NCBI GenBank assembly: GCA_963674805.2
Contig: CAXXNY010000006.1
Coordinates: 162,112-226,111 of the forward strand
Length of the DNA stretch: 64,000 nucleotides
DNA from: CALMFG01 sp963674805
Lineage (GTDB): Bacteria; Bacillota; Clostridia; Christensenellales; CALMFG01
Direction of reading: 5' to 3'
The translations under genes and the position numbers were made by a program. Under the pieces are notes generated by a model, which saw only the letters and a list, made by a program, of their open reading frames with translations, was not told the DNA's origin and did no database searches. Positions within the stretch are counted from its first letter, which is position 1. Each line of letters starts with the position of its first letter. Below, one piece after another: positions 50,595 through 59,497 of this stretch.

Positions 50595-52712
50595 ATGGCG
50601 TTACTGATAAAAATCGGCGCGAGCCTCAAAGACTTTGACCGGCAGATGCGCCGTGCCACAAAAGATATCCAGTATATCGCGAATAAATTCACCTCAGCAG
50701 GATCGGCATTAACCCGCGGGGTAACCATTCCGCTGGTCGGGCTCGCGGTCATGGCAGGCAAGGTCGGCGTGGAGTTTGAATCCCAGATGCTGCGCGTGCA
50801 GGCGATCAGCGGGGCGACCGGGGATGAGCTGCAGGCGTTGGAAGGCAAGGCGCGTGAGCTCGGCGCTTCTACCATGTACAGCGCTACGGAAGCCGCGGAA
50901 GGGCTGGAGAACTATGCCCGGGCGGGTTTCAGCGTACAGGAAAGCTTGGACGCCATTGAACCCTCGGTCAACCTTGCGATTGCGACCGGCAGTGAGCTTG
51001 CGACAGTCACGGATATCATGGCTGGTGCAATCCGGGGATTTGGGGTGGAAGCCAGCGAAGCGGCAAATATAGCGAACTTACTCGCATCTGTTACTGCAAA
51101 TTCAAATACGAATCTCGAGGATTTGGGAGAAGCGTTTAACTATGTGGCGCCTTTAGCCGCGTCATACGGCTATACGATGGAAGATGTCGCCGAAACCCTT
51201 GGATTAATGGCGAACGCAAATATTAAGGGCAGCACGGCAGGCACAGCACTACGAAAAGCCTTGAGTAATCTGGTGTCTGCGGGCGGCGCAGCAAAAGCAA
51301 AGCTGAAAGAGCTGGGAGTAGAAGTCGCCGACTCCGAAGGGAATATGCTGTCACTGGACAGCGTCATAGGAGATTTGCGTGAGGGATTCAAAGGCCTGAC
51401 GGAAGAGGAACAGGCGCAGACCGCAAAGCTGCTTTTTGGAGAACGGGCGCAGACCGCAATGCTGGCGGTACTCAATGCAACAGAGGATGAGATTAATAAT
51501 TTAGCCGACGCCACGAACAATTACAACGGCGTGGTGGAAGAGCAGGCGGACATCATGCAGTCCGGGCTTAAGGGTACGCTGCTACGGTTAAAGTCAGCGG
51601 CTGAAGAGTTTGCGATTGCCATATCGGAAGTTTTGCTTCCGGCATTTCAAAAGCTGCTGGATAAGGTACAGACCGCGGTGGACTGGTTAAACCAGCTGAC
51701 ACCCGCGCAAAAGGAAAGCATGTTAAAGTTCCTCGGCATGGCGGCGGCGCTGGGGCCGGTTCTGCTGTTAATCGGCAAGGGAATATCCCTGTTCGGCAAA
51801 CTGCAGGCGTTTTTAGGCATTATCTCAAGCGGTGCTGGTATCGCAGGCGGCGCATTTGCGGGCATGGCCCTGCCGATTATCGGGATTATCGCCGGGATCG
51901 CGGCGCTGATCGCGCTGTTTGTGCACTTGTTTAAAACGAACGAGCAGTTCCGGGACAAGGTGACCGGTATATGGGAGCAGATTAAAACGTTGTTTTCCGG
52001 CGTGGTGGAATTTTTCACCGCTCTGTTTGGCTTTTTAAAGGGCCTGTGGCAAAACAACTTCATGAATATTCAGGGCATTACACAAAGCGGCTTTCAGTAT
52101 ATCGTGGATATCTTCACCTTCGCGATCCAGCTGATTACCGATATTTTCAGTATTTTCACGATGCTTCTTAAGGGGGACTGGCAGGGGGCGCTTGAAGCGA
52201 TTAAGACATTAGGGATTAACTTCTGGAACGGGATTAAAAAAATCTTTGTGTCCGGAATCAACCTTATCTTAAATATCTTCGGTACCAACCTTGAGGAACT
52301 GGTTAAGAAGGTCAGGGACAAGATAGACAAGATCAAGCAGATCTTTGAGGATTTAAAAACAAAGATCAAAGCCATCTTGGACAAGATCAGGGAGATGTGG
52401 CAGAACTTCAAGCTGCCGACATTCACGCTGAAAACAGCAACCAAGACGTTTTTAGGCAGGACCATCACCTTCCCGACCGGATTTAGCATCAACTGGCTGG
52501 CAGAGGGCGGTATCTTCACAAAGCCGACACTGCTCGGCGGCCACGGGGTCGGCGAAGCCGGCAAGGAAGCGGTGCTGCCGTTAAACAAGCTGCCGGGCCT
52601 TTTGGGATTAAACCAGAACCAGAAGAACATCATTCAGGTGATCTTAAACGGTGAGGTCATTGAAGAATGGGTGGATAACCGGCTGGGTGCGCGGGCGTAC
52701 GGGGGCTTTTAG
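50595..52712 (+). CDS. Tail tape measure protein
   Basis: 705 residues. N-terminal coiled coil, the TP901-type core GVEFESQMLRVQAISGATGDELQALEGKARELGASTMYSATEAAEGLENYARAG, and a hydrophobic C-terminal half with membrane-like segments (about 375-440). Length sets tail length, and 705 residues predicts a short siphovirus tail. Confidence 0.93.
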   Translation: MALLIKIGASLKDFDRQMRRATKDIQYIANKFTSAGSALTRGVTIPLVGLAVMAGKVGVEFESQMLRVQAISGATGDELQALEGKARELGASTMYSATEAAEGLENYARAGFSVQESLDAIEPSVNLAIATGSELATVTDIMAGAIRGFGVEASEAANIANLLASVTANSNTNLEDLGEAFNYVAPLAASYGYTMEDVAETLGLMANANIKGSTAGTALRKALSNLVSAGGAAKAKLKELGVEVADSEGNMLSLDSVIGDLREGFKGLTEEEQAQTAKLLFGERAQTAMLAVLNATEDEINNLADATNNYNGVVEEQADIMQSGLKGTLLRLKSAAEEFAIAISEVLLPAFQKLLDKVQTAVDWLNQLTPAQKESMLKFLGMAAALGPVLLLIGKGISLFGKLQAFLGIISSGAGIAGGAFAGMALPIIGIIAGIAALIALFVHLFKTNEQFRDKVTGIWEQIKTLFSGVVEFFTALFGFLKGLWQNNFMNIQGITQSGFQYIVDIFTFAIQLITDIFSIFTMLLKGDWQGALEAIKTLGINFWNGIKKIFVSGINLILNIFGTNLEELVKKVRDKIDKIKQIFEDLKTKIKAILDKIREMWQNFKLPTFTLKTATKTFLGRTITFPTGFSINWLAEGGIFTKPTLLGGHGVGEAGKEAVLPLNKLPGLLGLNQNQKNIIQVILNGEVIEEWVDNRLGARAYGGF

Positions 52713-52719
52713 GCTGATA

Positions 52720-52753
52720 TTAAAAAGAGCGCAAATGGGCGCTCTTTTTAAAT
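52720..52753 (+). terminator. Terminator after the tape measure gene
   Basis: AAAAAGAGCGC pairs with GCGCTCTTTTT around AAATGG, then an AT-rich tail. Strong hairpin in the middle of the structural operon. Confidence 0.75.
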
Positions 52754-52779
52754 AAGAATTTTATGGTGTTTGTTATCTC

Positions 52780-52880
52780 GTTAAGAACACTGATATTTTT
52801 TGCTTGAGGTAATGTAACATGTGATTTATAAAGGGTTGTTAGATAGTGGGAGAACACTATTTCTAACATATGTTCTTAAC
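52780..52880. other. Nested inverted repeats in a 231-bp gene-free gap of the tail operon
   Basis: Outer arms GTTAAGAACA (52780-52789) and TGTTCTTAAC (52871-52880); inner hairpin GTTAGATAGTG (52838-52848) with CACTATTTCTAAC (52855-52867). A candidate structured RNA or regulatory site. A promoter-like TTGAGG (52804-52809), 17 bp, TATAAA (52827-52832) lies in the loop of the outer arms. Confidence 0.5.
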
Positions 52881-52943
52881 TAAGGCTAGTATATCACAGG
52901 GGTTTTGAAAAGAAAAGTATAAGTTTGCAGAAGGAAAGTTTTA

Positions 52944-54119
52944 ATGTGGCATTTATATATCAGCGGCAATGAGCTTTTAAATAAAGCGATCGGGGCGTCC
53001 GTGAGCAACCAGTTAAACCGCCAGAACTCAACGTTTACGGTGGAAGCGAAGGGCATCGATGACACCTATCACTTTGAAGAATGCGTGATCAAGCAAGACT
53101 CTGACACGATTGCCGCGGGGATTATCACGGGCCAGCACTTCAAGGAATCCGGAATCAAGAAAGCGTCCATCACGGTTAATGACTTTTACTACATCTTTCA
53201 GCGGCGGATTGTGGTGGAACGCTTCGAGAACATGCGCGTCAGCGACATCTTAAAGGCGCTGATTACCAAATATGCGACTGAGTTTTCTACGGCGTATATC
53301 GACGATACCTTGACCGAAGTGGACAGCTTCGAGTGCGAATACATCCTTTTAAGCGAAGCCATTACGAAGCTGATGGGGTACTTATCCGGCTGGTATTACT
53401 ATATCGATGCGAACAAGGCATTTCATCTGTTTGAAGGATACGAAACGGACGGGGTACGGTTTGAGCCGGACGCAAACGGGAAGTGCAACTATTTAAAAGA
53501 CACCTTTGAGGTGGACTATGACGCGGAAAACGTGGTGAAGCGTGTCTGGGTGGTCGGCGCCAAGCAGTCGGCATCATCCGCGGTGACACAGTATTATACC
53601 TGCGACGGCCAGCAGCGGTATTTTACGCTGGCGTATGAGCCGAACTACACGGAAATCTATCTAAATGATGTCCTGCAGGACAGCCTGCTGGAAGAAAACG
53701 ACGACGGGCTGCAGGCTTTTTTGATCAATAAGACCAACCGGGTGGTATTCATCCCGGATTATGTGGAAACGCCGTACACCGGTACTTTAAAGATAGTATA
53801 TTATCCCACGGTGCAGGTGATCGAGTATTTCGAGGATTCCACCGGGGACAGCCCGTATTTACTCGAAAAGGTCGTGAAAAACAAGGACATCACGGATAAG
53901 ATGACCGCAAGGGCCTTTGGGCGGGCGGAAATCAAGCGGGTGAAGTCCATCAAAGCGAATATCCGCCTTTCAACATATGAAAAGGCCAACATCGGCCAGC
54001 GGTGCTATGTGAAAGACGACGATTACGGGATTGACGGGTATTTTTTGGTCACACGGGCCGGGATGAAGTGCCAGACGATCGGGACCGTGCTGTATACGCT
54101 GGAACTGGAGGAAATCTAA
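52944..54119 (+). CDS. Tail hub/baseplate-type protein
   Basis: 391 residues. Beta-rich, MWHLYISGNELLNKAIGASVSNQLNRQNSTFTVEAKG start, RMRVSDILKALITKYATEFS-like segment (tail-hub LysM-like region), later DSPYLLEKVVKNKDITDKMTARAFGRAE and IKANIRLSTYEKANIGQRCYVKDDDYGIDGYFLVTRAG, the pattern of phage tail hub/prophage tail proteins. Exact homologue not certain (could be the Tal/Gp37-like protein). Confidence 0.7.
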   Translation: MWHLYISGNELLNKAIGASVSNQLNRQNSTFTVEAKGIDDTYHFEECVIKQDSDTIAAGIITGQHFKESGIKKASITVNDFYYIFQRRIVVERFENMRVSDILKALITKYATEFSTAYIDDTLTEVDSFECEYILLSEAITKLMGYLSGWYYYIDANKAFHLFEGYETDGVRFEPDANGKCNYLKDTFEVDYDAENVVKRVWVVGAKQSASSAVTQYYTCDGQQRYFTLAYEPNYTEIYLNDVLQDSLLEENDDGLQAFLINKTNRVVFIPDYVETPYTGTLKIVYYPTVQVIEYFEDSTGDSPYLLEKVVKNKDITDKMTARAFGRAEIKRVKSIKANIRLSTYEKANIGQRCYVKDDDYGIDGYFLVTRAGMKCQTIGTVLYTLELEEI

Positions 54120-54350
54120 ATGGCAGACGCTCTGACAACGCTGTTACAGACACAAAACGACCGGATTACGGCGCTGGAGAACGCGACTTTGGACAGCGTG
54201 CTGATCCTGCCGCTGATTGAGAAGGTTTATGTCGGGATAAAGGTGATATCATCCATCACTGTTATCCGGGCAAAATATGTGCTTTGCGGCACCGTAGATG
54301 CGGCTGAGGACCAGCTGAACACACTGGAATACGAGGTGAGAACATATTAA
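54120..54350 (+). CDS. Hypothetical tail-region protein
   Basis: 76 residues, starts right after the preceding stop (TAA-ATG). Coiled-coil-like N terminus; not recognised. Confidence 0.55.
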   Translation: MADALTTLLQTQNDRITALENATLDSVLILPLIEKVYVGIKVISSITVIRAKYVLCGTVDAAEDQLNTLEYEVRTY

Positions 54351-54683
54351 ATGGTAAGCGACCGGTTAATAAAAGCGGCGGTAGTTTTTTTAAACGCCGC
54401 AATCACGCATATGGGCATTGGGAACGGCGTCGTTCCGGATACGGATGATGTTAGTTTAGCGTCTGAATTGCTTAGAAAGGCCGCCACGTCATACATTGAC
54501 GGGAATGTGGTCATCAAAGAGGTGTATTTGGACGAGACGGAGCTCAACGGCGAGCAATTATCCGCGATAGGCGTCTTTGGTGACAACAACACCAAACTGT
54601 ATGCCGGCGGCGGCATTGACCAGAGCAAGACAGCGGGCGAGAGCCTGACTATCTCGTTGGAGTTGGCCGTGGAAAGGGCATAA
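54351..54683 (+). CDS. Tail-fibre-region structural protein
   Basis: 110 residues: ITHMGIGNGVVPDTDDVSLASELLRKAATSYIDG...YLDETELNGEQLSAIGVFGDNNTKLYAGGG, a known pattern of baseplate-associated tail-fibre N-terminal proteins. Ends 5 bp before the fibre gene. Confidence 0.65.
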   Translation: MVSDRLIKAAVVFLNAAITHMGIGNGVVPDTDDVSLASELLRKAATSYIDGNVVIKEVYLDETELNGEQLSAIGVFGDNNTKLYAGGGIDQSKTAGESLTISLELAVERA

Positions 54684-54688
54684 AAACA

Positions 54689-56071
54689 ATGGCATATTCA
54701 AAACAGACATGGCAGGACAATGTATCGGTCTTAAGCGCGGCGCGTTTTAACCATATGGAAGACGGGATCTATGATGGAGTTAAGAGCCTTAGGATACCAG
54801 GCATCACCGTTGAAACCGGCGTGGCACACGGGGATTTCATTTATCCGGCCGTGGAGAATGATCAGGAAATATGGAAAACCGATGATTCAGTTGATCAGAC
54901 CTCCGGCCGGTTTATCTGCGGCCCGGTGGACGGGAATACTGCCGATGCGGTCCGGGCGGGCATCATGCCCATGCCGGCGGCGCTGATCGCGGCGCTGACA
55001 CAGGCTGAAATAGACGCGCGGTATTCGCTGTACATCCAGTCGGGCGGTAACTTGGGCCTGGGGGTCACCAGCATCCACGCCGGATTTATCCTGAGCGCCT
55101 CTGAGATGGCCGTGGATTTCTACCCGGTGAATCAAAATCCCAAAGCATATACAGAAAACATGGTGCAGTTTTTTGCTATGCCCGGGCCGTCAGGCACTGT
55201 TCGGTTAAAAATTGAGAAGCCGTCAGCAGCTGACGGGGTTAAAATTTACCGCAGTACGAGCGCATATGACGATAGCGGCGTTGGTAACTGGGGCACATTG
55301 GTTGCAGACATCACCGATGACTCTGGTTATATGGCCGCTTTTGAGTGGTTCGAAGATGATGATGGCGGCTCAAACCTATCTGATGGGACTGTATATTATT
55401 ACAAAGCGTTCCCTTATGTCGGAACAATCCATAATGAAACAGCCGGCGATAATGAATTATATTGCAGGGCGGGTTTATTACTAAACGAATGGATACCGAC
55501 AGATTTATCCGGATCATCTTTGCCGGATAACGTCGGAGGCAATAACGGGACAGTTACCAGCATAACGCTTAATTCTGCTAGCGGTATAATAGGAGACGCA
55601 CTGAGCGGCTCATCAGGATATGTAACACTTGGAAGTAATATTGACCTAGCTGCAAAAACAATAGCGGTATGGGCAAAGCCCAATACAGCGAATACAGGAC
55701 TATGGGGTAATTCTGGTGGTCAGGCGTTTTTATATGGCAGGGCTACATCTGCTAATAACTTTAGAGTTGGCGGTCGTGCTGATTATTTAGAAATGGCGCA
55801 TGGTACAACGGCGTGGGCGTTGGTTGGTTCATATTATGGAACGAGCGGAACACCCGTAACGGGTTATTTAAACGGCGCATCACAAGGGTCTCACGCCGTT
55901 ACAAGTATAGCAAATTCTCAAATTAATAGGCTTCTATATGCGTGGCCATTTGAAGTCGGACTTACGTATGAACTATTTTTTAGCACATTGTCAGATGTAA
56001 TCCGCGTATTTTACGGAGATTTATCAAGCAATGAATGGACGATGTTATATAACGGAGGTGCGGGATGTTAG
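54689..56071 (+). CDS. Tail fibre/receptor-binding protein with LamG-like domain
   Basis: 460 residues. N-terminal fibre attachment region (about 1-150), a central beta domain with DGVKIYRSTSAYDD and YYYKAFPYVG (fibronectin type III-like), and a C-terminal concanavalin/LamG-like sandwich (about 285-440; DAALSGSSGYVTLGSNIDLAAKTIAVWAKP...-type). Likely host surface binding. Base composition shifts to AT-rich in the C-terminal half, suggesting module exchange. Confidence 0.75.
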   Translation: MAYSKQTWQDNVSVLSAARFNHMEDGIYDGVKSLRIPGITVETGVAHGDFIYPAVENDQEIWKTDDSVDQTSGRFICGPVDGNTADAVRAGIMPMPAALIAALTQAEIDARYSLYIQSGGNLGLGVTSIHAGFILSASEMAVDFYPVNQNPKAYTENMVQFFAMPGPSGTVRLKIEKPSAADGVKIYRSTSAYDDSGVGNWGTLVADITDDSGYMAAFEWFEDDDGGSNLSDGTVYYYKAFPYVGTIHNETAGDNELYCRAGLLLNEWIPTDLSGSSLPDNVGGNNGTVTSITLNSASGIIGDALSGSSGYVTLGSNIDLAAKTIAVWAKPNTANTGLWGNSGGQAFLYGRATSANNFRVGGRADYLEMAHGTTAWALVGSYYGTSGTPVTGYLNGASQGSHAVTSIANSQINRLLYAWPFEVGLTYELFFSTLSDVIRVFYGDLSSNEWTMLYNGGAGC

Positions 56072-56385
56072 CGGTTAAGGCCAGTATGTTAAATATTGAA
56101 TCCGGTACGGTCATTGGGCAAATAGGGATGAGCAACACGGTGGTTGTGGAAGTCGATAGTACCCCGTCGTTTGAGCATGAAGATATTACCGAATCAAGCA
56201 TCAAATTTACCCAGCGGGCATTTGACGGAAAGTTTGGCATTGAAATGACCTACACAGAGCTGGTACATATCAGAGACCTTTTAGATGAGCTTGGAGACTA
56301 CGGCAGGGAAGCCGGGAGTTTAAGCGAGCTTGAGCTAAGGAAAGAAATCACGGATATCCAGCTGGCGCTGGTTGAAGGGGGTTAA
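56065..56385 (+). CDS. Hypothetical tail protein
   Basis: 106 residues, overlaps the fibre gene by 7 bp. C-terminal half is helical. Not recognised. Confidence 0.55.
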   Translation: MLAVKASMLNIESGTVIGQIGMSNTVVVEVDSTPSFEHEDITESSIKFTQRAFDGKFGIEMTYTELVHIRDLLDELGDYGREAGSLSELELRKEITDIQLALVEGG

Positions 56386-56387
56386 AC

Positions 56388-56495
56388 ATGGAACGGGTAT
56401 GGGCGGCGCTGATCAGTAAGGGGAAGAAAACCCTTGATGATGTGCCGGACGGCTTAAAAGCCGCAGTCGAAGAAATATTACAGATAAGCACCTAA
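56388..56495 (+). CDS. CD1375-like small protein
   Basis: 35 residues: MERVWAALISKGKKTLDDVP... and ends EILQIST; matches the CD1375 family of short proteins found after tail-fibre genes. Its stop lies within the hairpin that follows. Confidence 0.75.
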   Translation: MERVWAALISKGKKTLDDVPDGLKAAVEEILQIST

Positions 56496-56510
56496 TGAGG
56501 TGCTTTTTTG
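56486..56510 (+). terminator. Terminator overlapping the CD1375-like stop codon
   Basis: AAGCACCT/AGGTGCTT stem with a T run (56503-56509). Confidence 0.8.
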
Positions 56511-56522
56511 ATGGGAGGAATT

Positions 56523-57241
56523 ATGACGGAATACAAGATCAGGGCAAAGCAGGCGCCGGAATTAACCCGGGTATTAAAGCGGGGATGCCAGGGCGATGAT
56601 GTGATCCTGCTGCAGACACGCTTGATGGAGATCGGGTTTAACCTGGGAAGCTACGGTGCGGACGGGTACTTCGGCGGGCGGACACGGGATGCGGTGGACG
56701 ATTTTCTTTGTGCGAACGGCCTAAAGCCGGCCGGGGAGATGAAGACAGCCGGCTGGGAACTGCTCTACGGGGAGATCCGTTTTGCGCAGTTTAATAACAG
56801 CCTGTTTAAGTGCCTCTGCCGTGAGAACGGGTATAAGTTCTGCGACGGGTACTATATGGGCGGGATTAACCCGGCAATCAAGATCATGCTGGCCAGAATA
56901 CAGGACAAGATGCGTGACCGGACGGGTATTGCAAACCTTAATGTCGTGGTGAAGTCAAACAAGACCGCATACGAGGGAAACGGCGGGTACCGGTGCAGGC
57001 GCTGGAATCAAAAGCGCGCGGTGGGGCGACTTTCTCCCAGCACCTCTATGCAAAAGCGGCGGACACATACCCGGCCATTGATGATATGCCGGCTCCGGCC
57101 TACTTTGACCTGCTGTTTGAATGCGCAGATGAGTGTAATCCATTCGGCGGGGTTGGCAAAGGCACGCATACCGATCGTTATATAGGTGTGTGCCATATTG
57201 ACGTACGCGGTGTAAAGAGCCGGTGGGAATACGCGAGATAG
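56523..57241 (+). pseudogene. Peptidoglycan-binding / M15-type peptidase, frameshifted
   Basis: First frame from ATG 56523 (GGGAGGA upstream): PG-binding domain (about 15-80, RGCQGDDVILLQTRLMEIGFNLG...GGRTRDAVDDF), then the peptidase start NPAIKIMLARIQDKMRD and GGYRCRRWNQ. At about 57020-57035 the frame must drop one base; the other frame carries ARGGATFSQHLYAKAADTYP (catalytic His and Asp), and CHIDVRG, the last zinc ligand. A corrected protein would be about 239 residues. A missing G in GGTGGGGCG is the simplest explanation. Confidence 0.8.
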
Positions 57242-57253
57242 GAGAATGACAGC

Positions 57254-57469
57254 ATGGAAAGTTTAACAGCGGGATTCTGGTTACAGCTTGTGGTTTATGC
57301 GGTATCGATCGGCAGTTTTGCGGGAGTAATCCTGACTAAGATCGGGTATCTGGAGAAGAAAATGGACAAGCACAACGGGCTGGTGGAGCGGATGGTAACG
57401 GTGGAGCAAAAATGCAGTTCCGCCCACCGCCGAATTGATGAAATCAAAGAAGAAAGGGGCAAGGAATGA
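57254..57469 (+). CDS. Holin-like / XhlA-like membrane protein
   Basis: 71 residues: one TM (about 8-30) then a coiled coil (KKMDKHNGLVERMVTVEQKCSSAHRRIDEIKEERG). Placed just before the endolysin. XhlA/BhlA-type family is likely. Confidence 0.65.
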   Translation: MESLTAGFWLQLVVYAVSIGSFAGVILTKIGYLEKKMDKHNGLVERMVTVEQKCSSAHRRIDEIKEERGKE

Positions 57470-58197
57470 AAGCAGGAAACATAAAGGAGATCTACGCGTT
57501 CGCGGAAGCCATGATGCCGACGCTGGTATACAATCACATGCATTATGCGATACCGATTGTATCCACGCTGGCGCAGGTAGACCTTGAGAGCGGTTTGGAC
57601 TCGGATATATTTCTAAAGACCAATAATTGCTTAGGCATCAAGGGCAAAAGCGGGCAAGGGTACAAACTGTACCGGACCAGGAGCTGGGAGCAGGATAAAA
57701 ACGGGACATGGAAGCTTAGGACCGCATCTTTCATTGTATTTGAGGGTGAGGACGCCATTGAGCAATGCTTGGCCAAACACCGGCAGACGCTGTTCGGATC
57801 TCGGTACAACGCGGTGCGAATGGCAGTGACACCGGAGGAGGCGTGCTATGCACTCGAAGGCGAGTATGCGACCGATCAAACGTATGGAGACAAGCTGATG
57901 CAGCGGATCCGGGACAAGGATCTGATGCAGTATGCGAAATATGAGGATCACAAAAACAAGACGCAGTCCTTCACGATGGGTATATCGCTCCCGGGGAGCG
58001 ACTATGTACACCGGGGGACATGTGTGGAACGTCTGCAGCTCCGTTTAAACGAGCTGGGCGAAAGCCTGACCGTTGACGGGGTTTATGGATACAGGACAAG
58101 AAAAGCTGTGATGAGATTCCAAAAACGCAATCGGCTGAAAACCGACGGCATTGCCGGGTATTTTACGCAGTTAAAACTATTTGAAATGGAGGGTTAA
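57466..58197 (+). CDS. Endolysin: glucosaminidase plus PG-binding domain
   Basis: 243 residues. Glucosaminidase/LytG-type domain (about 1-150; catalytic Glu region AQVDLESGLDSDIF, NNCLGIKG, TASFIVFE, EGEYATD), then a PG_binding_1 domain (about 180-240). Overlaps the previous gene by 4 bp (ATGA). Hydrolyses the host wall at lysis. Confidence 0.9.
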   Translation: MKAGNIKEIYAFAEAMMPTLVYNHMHYAIPIVSTLAQVDLESGLDSDIFLKTNNCLGIKGKSGQGYKLYRTRSWEQDKNGTWKLRTASFIVFEGEDAIEQCLAKHRQTLFGSRYNAVRMAVTPEEACYALEGEYATDQTYGDKLMQRIRDKDLMQYAKYEDHKNKTQSFTMGISLPGSDYVHRGTCVERLQLRLNELGESLTVDGVYGYRTRKAVMRFQKRNRLKTDGIAGYFTQLKLFEMEG

Positions 58198-58202
58198 AAA
58201 GC

Positions 58203-58391
58203 ATGACACAGAAAAAATGGAAGAGCCCGGTAGTTTGGGTGACGCTGGCCGCGACCGTGGTCGGGTTTCTGGTGAACACCTTGGAGCTGAATATTAACTC
58301 CGAGTTGATTCTCAGTATGGTGAACGCCGTGGTGACGATTCTGGTCGGATTTGGGATTTTGAACAATCCGAATTCAAAGAAAACCTTTTAG
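58203..58391 (+). CDS. Phage holin (phi-LC3-like)
   Basis: 62 residues, two TM segments (about 10-28 and 36-54), MTQKKWKSPVVWVTLAATVVGFLVNTLELN... pattern. Permeabilises the membrane for the endolysin. Terminator after. Confidence 0.85.
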   Translation: MTQKKWKSPVVWVTLAATVVGFLVNTLELNINSELILSMVNAVVTILVGFGILNNPNSKKTF

Positions 58392-58412
58392 GCGAACAAA
58401 GTATCAACAATG

Positions 58413-58441
58413 CCGCCCTCGCGTATGCGGGGGCTTTTTTT
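58413..58441 (+). terminator. Terminator after the holin gene
   Basis: GCCCTCGC with GCGGGGGC (with G-T pairs) and a T run. Confidence 0.75.
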
Positions 58442-58478
58442 AGTGCTAAAATATATTTCCCAGGAAAGGAGGGGTATT

Positions 58479-58697
58479 ATGAAACTTGAATACAAAGAGA
58501 TGAGTGTATATGAAGTGTTGCGGCTATTTCAAAAAGGTGAGCCAATCACTTTGAATGAGCTGATATCACGCGGTGCGACAGAACGAGCGGTTTATAGGGC
58601 GCTGTGTAAAGAATGGATTGAACAGTGTGGCAAAGAAAAGGGAATGAATGAAACATACCAGTTGACCGAGGTTGGGTATCGGGTTAGGGGAATATAA
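58479..58697 (+). CDS. Small HTH-like protein A (right end of prophage)
   Basis: 72 residues, winged-helix-like (FQKGEPITLNELISRGATERAVYRALC). Strong Shine-Dalgarno AAGGAGGGG. Paralogue of the gene at 60784-61002, with about 60 percent identical residues. Lies after the late terminator, so expressed separately. Confidence 0.7.
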   Translation: MKLEYKEMSVYEVLRLFQKGEPITLNELISRGATERAVYRALCKEWIEQCGKEKGMNETYQLTEVGYRVRGI

Positions 58698-58711
58698 GGC
58701 AGAAAGCGAAA

Positions 58712-58783
58712 ATGAACGTTATTGTGACGATTTTGGTTGGCGTGGGAATATTTAACAACGGATTGAGTAATGACGAACTTTAA
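58712..58783 (+). pseudogene. Remnant of a second holin gene
   Basis: 24-codon frame NVIVTILVGVGIFNNGLSN... that aligns to the C-terminal part NAVVTILVGFGILNNPNS of the holin at 58203. The N-terminal TM is missing, so it is a remnant. Confidence 0.7.
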
Positions 58784-58825
58784 AAAATATTGCTCCAGAG
58801 CTTCACTGGAGCAATATTTAGATTA
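58784..58825 (-). terminator. Hairpin terminator of the leftward right-end cargo
   Basis: Long stem AAATATTGCTCCAG/CTGGAGCAATATTT; on the minus strand it is followed by a T run. Confidence 0.75.
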
Positions 58826-58829
58826 ATTA

Positions 58830-59486
58830 TTACGAGTGACTTACACTCCTCATTTCATAAATGTTCTCTTTATAGTTCTTACCGTTATATGTAAAACTTA
58901 TGGTTCCTATGATCCCCTTCTTACTTTTTATGTAACAAGATACAGCAAGATGTGGGATACTATTAAAATCTTCAGGACTATAACTATAAAGTAGGCTGTC
59001 ATCATCAATAGGGATTGTTACAGCAATTGGAATAATTACTTTATTGCTATTTGAAAACGTTTTTAGATCAATAGTATATGCGTTTCTCTTACAATTTTCT
59101 TTATCCGCAATTATGAGCGAATTTAATGCTTCAGAAGAATAAGCATAGTCGACATTATATTCTTTGTGCATATATTCGAATAAGGTGATTTTTACATCTG
59201 AGGCAGGTAAATCATTTGCAAGCTCAAGAACAATAACTTCAATATAAGTACGTTCATCTAAGGTATGAGTAAGTAAGCTGCTCATACCTGGGGTGGTTTT
59301 TTCAATATAAGAGCTATATTTTTCATTTTTAGCTAACTCTCTATATTCTAAATACGGAATAAAAGATATTTTTGAAGAAAAAACTGATCGCTCAGATCTA
59401 CAGCTTTGTATAAATATCGCAAAAATTAGGGTTAATGTTAATATAATAAGAGTTAAAAAGCTTATGAATGAAGTCTTCTTTTTCAT
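58830..59486 (-). CDS. Secreted/lipoprotein-like hypothetical protein
   Basis: 218 residues. Lys-rich start, hydrophobic signal (about 6-27), a possible lipobox IQSC (Cys29). The mature part is beta-rich and unrecognised. Starts 11 bp after the RCC1-like gene, same operon. AT-rich. A lysogenic conversion candidate. Confidence 0.65.
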   Translation of the reverse strand: MKKKTSFISFLTLIILTLTLIFAIFIQSCRSERSVFSSKISFIPYLEYRELAKNEKYSSYIEKTTPGMSSLLTHTLDERTYIEVIVLELANDLPASDVKITLFEYMHKEYNVDYAYSSEALNSLIIADKENCKRNAYTIDLKTFSNSNKVIIPIAVTIPIDDDSLLYSYSPEDFNSIPHLAVSCYIKSKKGIIGTISFTYNGKNYKENIYEMRSVSHS

Positions 59487-59497
59487 TCAATACCTCC

